A stretch of 9,565 nucleotides of DNA from Microcaldota archaeon (lineage in GTDB: Archaea; Micrarchaeota; Micrarchaeia; Anstonellales; Anstonellaceae). The translations under genes were made by a program, and so were the position numbers. A model generated the notes under the pieces. That model made no database searches, was not told the DNA's origin, and saw only the letters and a program-made list of their open reading frames with translations. The stretch is from positions 1 through 9,565 of the forward strand of contig JAPLWZ010000056.1 of assembly GCA_026396335.1 (NCBI GenBank), in the 5' to 3' direction. Shown here piece by piece: positions 5,610-9,565 of this stretch; the stretch's first letter is position 1; every line of letters begins with the position of its first letter.

Positions 5610-6917
5610 ATGGCAAAAACAAAAATCCAGCAAACTGCGTTCGCTAGCTCTTCCGCGGAAATACTCGGGCTCAAGGCTTACCCTAGCGTAATTGCGGTGC
5701 CTGGGAAAATCGATTCCGCAGTAATAGCGGTTCCAGAGGCATTTGTCGCAGGCGTGCTTGAAGAGTGCGGAAAAAAAGGCATCAAAGGCGTGGTATTAAT
5801 CACAGGCGGCTTTTCTGAAGTAGGGAAAGTGGAAGAGGAAAAAAAGATAGCAGCAATAGCAAACAAATACGGCATTGCGCTCATAGGCCCGAACTGCATG
5901 GGCGTGCTCACCCCCGCTTCCCGCGTTGACAGTGTTTTCCTCCCGATTTACAAGCTCGGCAGGCCGCGCGTTGGAGGCATTTCATTCATCTCACAATCAG
6001 GCGCGGTCGGCGGCTGCATCGTTGACCTTGCCGCGCGCGCAGGAATAGGCATGAGCAAGTTCGTGTCATACGGCAACGCGGCAGTGATAGATGAAACCGA
6101 CCTGCTGCAATACCTTGCGAATGACGAAAGCACGGACATCATTGTAGCCTACCTTGAAGGCGTCCGCGACGGGAAGAAATTCCTGGAAACAGCGCGGGAG
6201 ATAACGAAAAAGAAGCCGGTAGTGGTGTTAAAAGCAGGCAGGAGCGCGCTTGGCGCAGAGGCTGCCTTGTCCCACACGGGCTCGCTTGCAGGCTCAGCAG
6301 AGGCATACAAGGCCGCATTCCGCCAGGCAAACATGATTGATGCTGCAACACTTGAGCAGCTGTTTGACTTTGCAAAAATATTCGACCAGGTGCTTCCCTG
6401 CGGCCCTCGCGTGGGGATAGTGACAAACGGCGGCGGCATGGGCGTTCTGGCAGTCGATTCGCTTGAGGATGAATCGCTGCAGCTCGCGAAATTCTCAGAT
6501 GAAACAAACAAGCTCCTGCGCGCATCTCTTCCCGCATACGCAAACGTGCGGAACCCGCTTGATCTGATCGGCGACGCAGATTCGCACCGCTACGAAATCG
6601 CGCTCAACGCAATGCTGAAGGATGAGCATGTGGACATAATACTCCTGGTCATTCTTTTCCAAACCGCGGCAATCGACTCTTCGGTTGTAAACATAGCCAT
6701 CCGCGCAAGCGACCTGAGGAAAAAGCCGATAGTGGCTGTCTGCACAGGCGGCGAATACACTGAAATGCACAAGCGCATACTGGAGAGCTACGGCATCCCG
6801 ACCTACTCATCCCCATCATCCGCAATGCGCGCCATCAGCCGCTTCCACGCCTATTCCGTGCACTACGCGAAATACAACAATACTGCTTGCGCTGTGCCCC
6901 TTAAGAAACAAAAGTAA
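5610..6917 (+). CDS. ADP-forming acetyl/acyl-CoA synthetase, alpha subunit, N-terminally shortened
   Basis: 435 residues from the ATG at 5610. It matches the acyl-CoA/CoA-binding and phospho-His half of the enzyme: EILGLKAYPSV near 17, GPNCMGVLTPASR near 93, ISFISQSGAVGG near 124 and the second Rossmann domain. The phosphorylated His222 in SHTGSLAGS corresponds to His257 of the Pyrococcus furiosus alpha subunit. NGGGMGVLAVDSLE near 273 begins the third domain. Odd point: the family normally opens with about 50 residues forming the first half of the CoA-binding Rossmann domain (a FNPKSVAVIGAS-like strand and glycine turn, then KIYPVNP). Here the text joins straight into EILGLK after a short unrelated stretch. 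Only 54 bp separate the beta stop from that point, so the missing part is not encoded locally. Either the enzyme is altered or the sequence carries a deletion. It lies downstream of and next to beta in the same operon. Confidence 0.88.
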   Translation: MAKTKIQQTAFASSSAEILGLKAYPSVIAVPGKIDSAVIAVPEAFVAGVLEECGKKGIKGVVLITGGFSEVGKVEEEKKIAAIANKYGIALIGPNCMGVLTPASRVDSVFLPIYKLGRPRVGGISFISQSGAVGGCIVDLAARAGIGMSKFVSYGNAAVIDETDLLQYLANDESTDIIVAYLEGVRDGKKFLETAREITKKKPVVVLKAGRSALGAEAALSHTGSLAGSAEAYKAAFRQANMIDAATLEQLFDFAKIFDQVLPCGPRVGIVTNGGGMGVLAVDSLEDESLQLAKFSDETNKLLRASLPAYANVRNPLDLIGDADSHRYEIALNAMLKDEHVDIILLVILFQTAAIDSSVVNIAIRASDLRKKPIVAVCTGGEYTEMHKRILESYGIPTYSSPSSAMRAISRFHAYSVHYAKYNNTACAVPLKKQK

Positions 6918-6932
6918 ACTGGCCCCGGCGCA

Positions 6933-7640
6933 TTACTTTCTCTTCTTGTTTTTCTTTTCCCGCGCCAGCACATTCGCGGCGTGCACCTTCTTGGTCTTCT
7001 TGTATTCGTAAAACGAGTAGACCACGGACACTAGGGCGGTGAGCATGAGCGGCACGATGATTATTGCAAGCCTCGCATCGCCCGTGGTGGCAAGCGAAAT
7101 GAGCGTGAGCGCGCCGCAGATCCAGAACATCTGCCCGACAAGCCTGTTTGTCTTTTCCCAGACTTTTTCATCCGCGAGAGTCCAGGGGGTCCTCACTCCT
7201 ATGAAATAGTTTCTTTTGGTGAAGTTCAGCATGTAGCCCACATAGAAGAACAGCATGGAAACGGCGGGGATCACTATGATGACTGGGTCAAACCCTTTCC
7301 AGTAGCCCAGGTTCGGTATGAGTGTTGCTAGGTAAATCACGCCCATCACAAAAACAAGGATTACCTTAAAGCCCCAAAACTGCTGCGAAAATTCCTCGAG
7401 GTTTTCCTGGTAAACTTCTATGTGCGGTATCACAAGCAATCCCAGGTAAATGATAAGCGCGAGGATAGGGACAAGGAAAACACCGACGCCCTTTTCCATC
7501 CATCCGTTCGGCTGCCCATCGATTCCCCAGTGGGATATTATCATGCCCTTTTCATCGGCCTGCACTAATGGGTATGCGTAGAATCCGATTGCAAACATCA
7601 AAACAATTATCATTATCGGGAATATTTCCTGTTTGTGCAC
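6933..7640 (-). CDS. SdpI-family (DUF1648) integral membrane protein
   Basis: 235 residues from a GTG start. The DUF1648 motif, SHWGIDGQPNGWMEKG, lies at residues about 36-51 and the SdpI signature RNYFIGVRTPWTLADEKVW at about 143-161, followed by EKTNR. About six membrane helices are visible, and a Lys/Arg-rich tail ends the protein. The namesake SdpI of Bacillus gives immunity to the SdpC toxin and senses it. In archaea the function is generally unknown, so immunity here is not implied. I prefer GTG 7640 because GAGGTG sits 5 nt upstream. Extending to the ATG at 7736 adds 32 non-hydrophobic residues and runs into the divergent gene. It is convergent with ACS alpha, 15 bp apart. Confidence 0.88.
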   Translation of the reverse strand: MHKQEIFPIMIIVLMFAIGFYAYPLVQADEKGMIISHWGIDGQPNGWMEKGVGVFLVPILALIIYLGLLVIPHIEVYQENLEEFSQQFWGFKVILVFVMGVIYLATLIPNLGYWKGFDPVIIVIPAVSMLFFYVGYMLNFTKRNYFIGVRTPWTLADEKVWEKTNRLVGQMFWICGALTLISLATTGDARLAIIIVPLMLTALVSVVYSFYEYKKTKKVHAANVLAREKKNKKRK

Positions 7641-7645
7641 AATCC

Positions 7646-7651
7646 CACCTC
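7646..7651 (-). promoter_or_regulatory. Shine-Dalgarno deciding the SdpI start
   Basis: On the minus strand GAGGTG lies 5 nt before GTG 7640. It is the strongest ribosome site seen in the window and fixes an otherwise doubtful start. Confidence 0.65.
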
Positions 7652-7674
7652 GCACTCCGAATTCTCCGGGAAGG

Positions 7675-7682
7675 AATATAAA
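7675..7682. promoter_or_regulatory. Near-symmetric TATA box shared by divergent genes
   Basis: AATATAAA on the plus strand is centred 27.5 bp before ATG 7706, fitting a leaderless VTT-protein transcript. On the minus strand the same bases read TTTATATT, 38.5 bp before GTG 7640. Transcription starting about 27 bp downstream would give a leader of roughly 12 nt beginning at the GAGGTG ribosome site. No second TATA-like box is evident in the 65-bp gap. Confidence 0.55.
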
Positions 7683-7705
7683 GAAACGCGTGCCTCGATG
7701 ATGAT

Positions 7706-8251
7706 ATGGCAGGGCGCAAAAAATACACATTCCCATTCACAAAGCAAGACGCGCTCTCCTTGATTTTTGCTCTCGCAATCACTGCAGTTGCGCTTTTTCT
7801 TTCCACGAAAATCAGCGCGTTTTCCGAATACGGCTACGCAGGCGTTTTCCTAATCTCGCTCATTTCGTCTGCCACTGTGTTAATCCCAGTCCCTGGTTTT
7901 GCAGTGGTGATAGCGCTTGCTGCCGCGCTTGATCCAATCCTGCTTGGGGTTGCAGCAGGCTTGGGCTCGGGATTGGGCGAACTTTCCGGCTACTTCCTCG
8001 GCTACGCGGGGCACGACGCAGTAACTGCTACCAAAACATTCCGCTCGCACAAAAAGCAAATAGAAAAATACGGCGCGCCTGCGATATTTGCGCTCGCGTT
8101 CATCCCAAATCCCCTGTTTGACGTAGCAGGCATTGCAGCAGGCTCGATAAAGATGAAGTGGTGGAAATTCCTCCTCGCAACCTGCGCGGGCAAGGTGCTG
8201 CGTTTCATACTCCTTGCATACCTAGGGCTGTGGGCTTCTGGCTGGTTCTAG
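7706..8251 (+). CDS. VTT-domain (SNARE-associated / DedA-like) membrane protein
   Basis: 181 residues. The N-terminus is basic (MAGRKKY), and hydrophobic segments lie at about 16-34, 43-65 and 70-90. A loop with GLGSGLGELSGYFLGYAGHD at about 91-110 follows, matching the glycine-rich G-x-x-x-G re-entrant region of VTT proteins. A charged stretch (SHKKQIEKYG) comes next, then AIFALAFIPNPLFDVAGIAAGSIKMKWWKFL at about 126-156, typical of the second conserved VTT motif, and a last helix. DedA/VTT proteins act as flippases or transporters of lipid carriers or phospholipids in other systems; the substrate here is unknown. ATG 7706 is supported by the TATA spacing; the two ATGs just upstream are in another frame. 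It is divergent from SdpI. Confidence 0.85.
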   Translation: MAGRKKYTFPFTKQDALSLIFALAITAVALFLSTKISAFSEYGYAGVFLISLISSATVLIPVPGFAVVIALAAALDPILLGVAAGLGSGLGELSGYFLGYAGHDAVTATKTFRSHKKQIEKYGAPAIFALAFIPNPLFDVAGIAAGSIKMKWWKFLLATCAGKVLRFILLAYLGLWASGWF

Positions 8252-8265
8252 AAAAAGAAACAGGC

Positions 8266-8272
8266 AAAAAAA
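8266..8272 (-). terminator. Oligo-T terminator for tRNA-Ile
   Basis: On the minus strand seven Ts (and a further T-run at about 8278-8274) follow the tRNA-Ile 3' end within 20 nt. This is the usual archaeal U-tract terminator without a hairpin. Confidence 0.5.
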
Positions 8273-8285
8273 GGAAAAAGAGAAA

Positions 8286-8360
8286 TGGGCCGGAAGAGAT
8301 TTGAACTCTCGACCTTTCGATTATCAGTCGAACGCTCCAACCAGGCTAAGCTACCGGCCC
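8286..8360 (-). tRNA. tRNA-Ile (anticodon GAU)
   Basis: A 75-nt cloverleaf reads on the minus strand. The acceptor GGGCCGG pairs with CCGGCCC and the discriminator is A. The D stem is GCTT/GAGC (with a T-G pair). The anticodon stem TTCGA/TCGAA holds the loop CTGATAA, giving anticodon GAT at 8325-8323. The variable loop is AGGTC, and the T stem GAGAG/CTCTT has loop TTCAAAT. No intron and no encoded CCA. It decodes AUC and AUU. Confidence 0.97.
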
Positions 8361-8387
8361 ATTCGTTGTTTTTTCTTATAGGGGAGG

Positions 8388-8397
8388 AATAAAAAGG
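8388..8397 (-). promoter_or_regulatory. TATA-like box for tRNA-Ile
   Basis: CCTTTTTATT on the minus strand is centred about 31 bp from the mature tRNA 5' end, implying a leader of about five bases. Its upstream edge overlaps the start of the repeat cluster. Confidence 0.5.
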
Positions 8398-8458
8398 CTT
8401 TGCAAAGCTTCGCTTTGCAAAATTTGCAATGGTGCGCCATTGCAAAGGCTTTGCAAGC
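8393..8458. repeat. TTTGCAA repeat cluster: two hairpins inside a 13-bp direct repeat
   Basis: Within 66 bp the heptamer TTTGCAA or its complement appears at 8399, 8414, 8423, 8440 and 8450. TTTGCAAAGC (8399-8408) and GCTTTGCAAA (8412-8421) form a 10-bp stem with a TTC loop. TTTGCAATGG (8423-8432) and CCATTGCAAA (8437-8446) form a second perfect 10-bp stem with a TGCG loop. The 13-mer AAAGGCTTTGCAA occurs at 8393-8405 and again at 8444-8456, flanking both hairpins. There is no coding capacity of note. It lies between the divergent promoters of tRNA-Ile and the L,D-transpeptidase. Confidence 0.85.
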
Positions 8459-8462
8459 GGGT

Positions 8463-8516
8463 GGCGCCCTCTCTGAGAAGGCGTTTGTCCGTCAGTTACC
8501 TATTTATACGGGCGCC
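8463..8516. repeat. Inverted repeat GGCGCCC/GGGCGCC around a TATA box
   Basis: GGCGCCC at 8463-8469 and its complement GGGCGCC at 8510-8516 flank the TATA box at 8501-8508. Each arm contains the self-complementary GGCGCC. They may be paired regulator sites, or chance in a GC-rich gap. Confidence 0.35.
8501..8508 (+). promoter_or_regulatory. TATA box for the L,D-transpeptidase gene
   Basis: TATTTATA is centred about 28 bp upstream of GTG 8533 with no good Shine-Dalgarno between, implying a leaderless transcript and supporting the GTG as the start. Confidence 0.65.
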
Positions 8517-8532
8517 GGCATAATTTTGACAG

Positions 8533-9474
8533 GTGTTTACAGTGGTACAATCCCAAAAAGAAGCAAACTACGAATTTTCAAGTCGGATCCGTGGCTGGAA
8601 ATTAAAAACCCCGGTCAAAAAAAGCAAGGAATCTGATTTTACCTCGAAGGAATCTCCCAAATACAGGAAGGAAGCGGAATACAACCGGGTTCACTTTGGA
8701 ACAGACTGGAAGCAGAAAATGATGGATGCCGCAAAAATGCTTAGCATTTCCACTGGAGATAACCTTACAGATGACGAGGCAGTAAGCCTGGTAAGGGCGA
8801 TGCAAACAAAACTTGGTGCTGGCGCAGACGGCAAATGGGGCACTAAAACCGACAGGGCATACCGGAACTTTTTCAAAGGTGAGAGCGCGGGCGTGAAGGA
8901 AAACATAATTCAAACAAACTATGTGGCGGGCAGCCAGCAATTCGAGTCAACAGTGAGCAAGTTCGCCTCGCAGATCGGCGACAGCTCTGCAAGCACAAAA
9001 AAGTTCGTCAGCGATTCACTCAAGGTGTTCTATAACGCGAGCGCAAAAGGCGTGATAAACTCGCAAAAATTCGTCATGGTGAATCCTCAGAATAGCCAGC
9101 TTTACATTTTTGACATGGTTAATCAAAAGATCTGGAAGTCTACCTATGCTGCTTTAGGTTCAGGCGGCATCAACACGCGCAACGGGAGCCACGGCACGCC
9201 CGATGGGCTATCTTTCCTGAATGGGCCAAACTCCGGCGGCAGGGGCGGCTTTCTGATGTCTGGATCCGAATCATTCAATAGAAATAATGACTCCCGCACA
9301 ATACGCCTTCATGATCGCAAATGTCCGAAGCACAACCTGCCCGACAACCAGAAAACCACCTGGGGCTGTATAGGTGTGACAAGTACAATACTCAACCAGA
9401 TGCTGAAAGACCCGTCTTTCTACAAGGCAGGAGTTTTTGTCTGGACCCCTAACTCAAGAAGTCAATACCTATAG
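8533..9474 (+). CDS. L,D-transpeptidase (YkuD-type) with PG-binding-like domain
   Basis: 313 residues. Residues 1-55 are Lys/Ser-rich with no signal peptide or membrane helix. About 78-112 resembles a peptidoglycan-binding PG_binding_1 repeat: VRAMQTKLGAGADGKWGTKT carries the Q-x-x-L and DGxWGxxT pattern. From about 178 to the end is a YkuD/YkuD_2-type catalytic domain: KFVMVNPQNSQLYIFD, then STYAALGSGG, GSHGTPDGLSFL, TIRLHD with His260, and TTWGCIGV with Cys279 as the likely nucleophile, in place of the usual SHGC(I/V)R. Such enzymes cross-link or attach proteins to peptidoglycan, which archaea lack. The substrate here is therefore open: a bacterial neighbour's wall or another amine/peptide exchange. 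The GTG start is backed by TATA spacing; an in-frame GTG at 8542 is the alternative. It stands alone downstream of the repeat cluster. Confidence 0.82.
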   Translation: MFTVVQSQKEANYEFSSRIRGWKLKTPVKKSKESDFTSKESPKYRKEAEYNRVHFGTDWKQKMMDAAKMLSISTGDNLTDDEAVSLVRAMQTKLGAGADGKWGTKTDRAYRNFFKGESAGVKENIIQTNYVAGSQQFESTVSKFASQIGDSSASTKKFVSDSLKVFYNASAKGVINSQKFVMVNPQNSQLYIFDMVNQKIWKSTYAALGSGGINTRNGSHGTPDGLSFLNGPNSGGRGGFLMSGSESFNRNNDSRTIRLHDRKCPKHNLPDNQKTTWGCIGVTSTILNQMLKDPSFYKAGVFVWTPNSRSQYL

Positions 9475-9497
9475 TGCTGCAGCTGGAAATAGTGATG

Positions 9498-9565
9498 TCA
9501 GTATCCGTCGCCCACGCTTGTCTTGTAACTGTCTTTCTTGTAAAGTTTTGCCGACTCGTTAAGCT
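9498..9565 (-). CDS. Possible 3' end of a gene running beyond the window
   Basis: On the minus strand an open frame enters from the window end and stops at TGA 9500-9498, giving LNESAKLYKKDSYKTSVGDGY as the last 21 residues. Codon choice and the hydrophilic tail look like real coding sequence, and it would be convergent with the L,D-transpeptidase gene 23 bp away. Other frames here are also open, so this is weak. The product is unknown. Confidence 0.35.
   Translation of the reverse strand, partial: LNESAKLYKKDSYKTSVGDGY

Noticed and set aside
5587..5640. Frameshift hiding the missing N-terminus of ACS alpha
   Set aside because: Only 54 bp lie between the beta stop and the first family-like residues, and the end of beta is normal for its family, so there is no room for about 50 residues in any frame.
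7641..7736. Longer SdpI protein starting at ATG 7736
   Set aside because: It would overlap the divergent VTT gene start and its promoter, adds 32 residues unlike the family, and ignores the strong GAGGTG site before GTG 7640.
8393..8458. CRISPR array
   Set aside because: The repeated unit is only 7-13 bp, spacing is irregular, repeats are inverted as well as direct, and no cas gene is nearby.
8286..8535. Integrated mobile element at tRNA-Ile
   Set aside because: The repeats lie on the 5' side of the tRNA, no integrase or copy of the tRNA 3' end is seen, and the flanking genes show no element-type functions.
8400..8636. 78-residue open frame starting inside the repeat cluster
   Set aside because: Its first part is just the translated repeats and the rest overlaps the L,D-transpeptidase gene in another frame.

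Overview
The window looks archaeal, most likely from a small-genome DPANN-type lineage (Micrarchaeota or Diapherotrites would fit, but I cannot fix the phylum by eye). The evidence is: TATA boxes centred about 27 bp upstream of start codons with little or no leader; two tRNA genes without an encoded CCA, one of them a tRNA-Thr with discriminator U; a KH-less beta-CASP ribonuclease of the archaeal aCPSF2 type; and a split two-subunit ADP-forming acyl-CoA synthetase. Genes are densely packed, on both strands, and mostly housekeeping.

Layout. 1-1780: the end of a DHH/DHHA1 phosphoesterase gene followed 15 bp later by full-length purA, then tRNA-Thr(GGU). 1945-2931: a cytosolic-looking protein with a disordered N-terminus and a C-terminal concanavalin-A-like fold. 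2961-4199 (minus): an aCPSF2-like RNase. It is divergent from 4298-4957, a winged-helix protein with a C-terminal membrane anchor. The two promoters face away from a perfect 13-bp palindrome lying midway between their TATA boxes. 4963-6917: beta and alpha subunits of an ADP-forming acyl-CoA synthetase, apparently in one operon with the membrane-anchored winged-helix protein. The alpha subunit lacks the first half of its CoA-binding Rossmann domain. 6933-7640 (minus): an SdpI-family membrane protein, divergent from a VTT/DedA-like membrane protein (7706-8251), with one TATA box that could serve both. 8286-8360 (minus): tRNA-Ile(GAU). 8393-8516: a cluster of inverted and direct repeats. 8533-9474: a PG-binding plus YkuD-type L,D-transpeptidase with its His and Cys intact. 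9498-9565 (minus): probably the tail of another gene.

The most interesting points are the L,D-transpeptidase in what looks like an archaeon, the ACS operon pairing a tail-anchored DNA-binding-like protein with an N-terminally shortened synthetase, the symmetric palindrome in the divergent promoter, and the TTTGCAA repeat cluster. I see no CRISPR array, transposase or integrase. Several start codons were revised using Shine-Dalgarno or TATA spacing (SdpI at 7640, ACS alpha at 5610).
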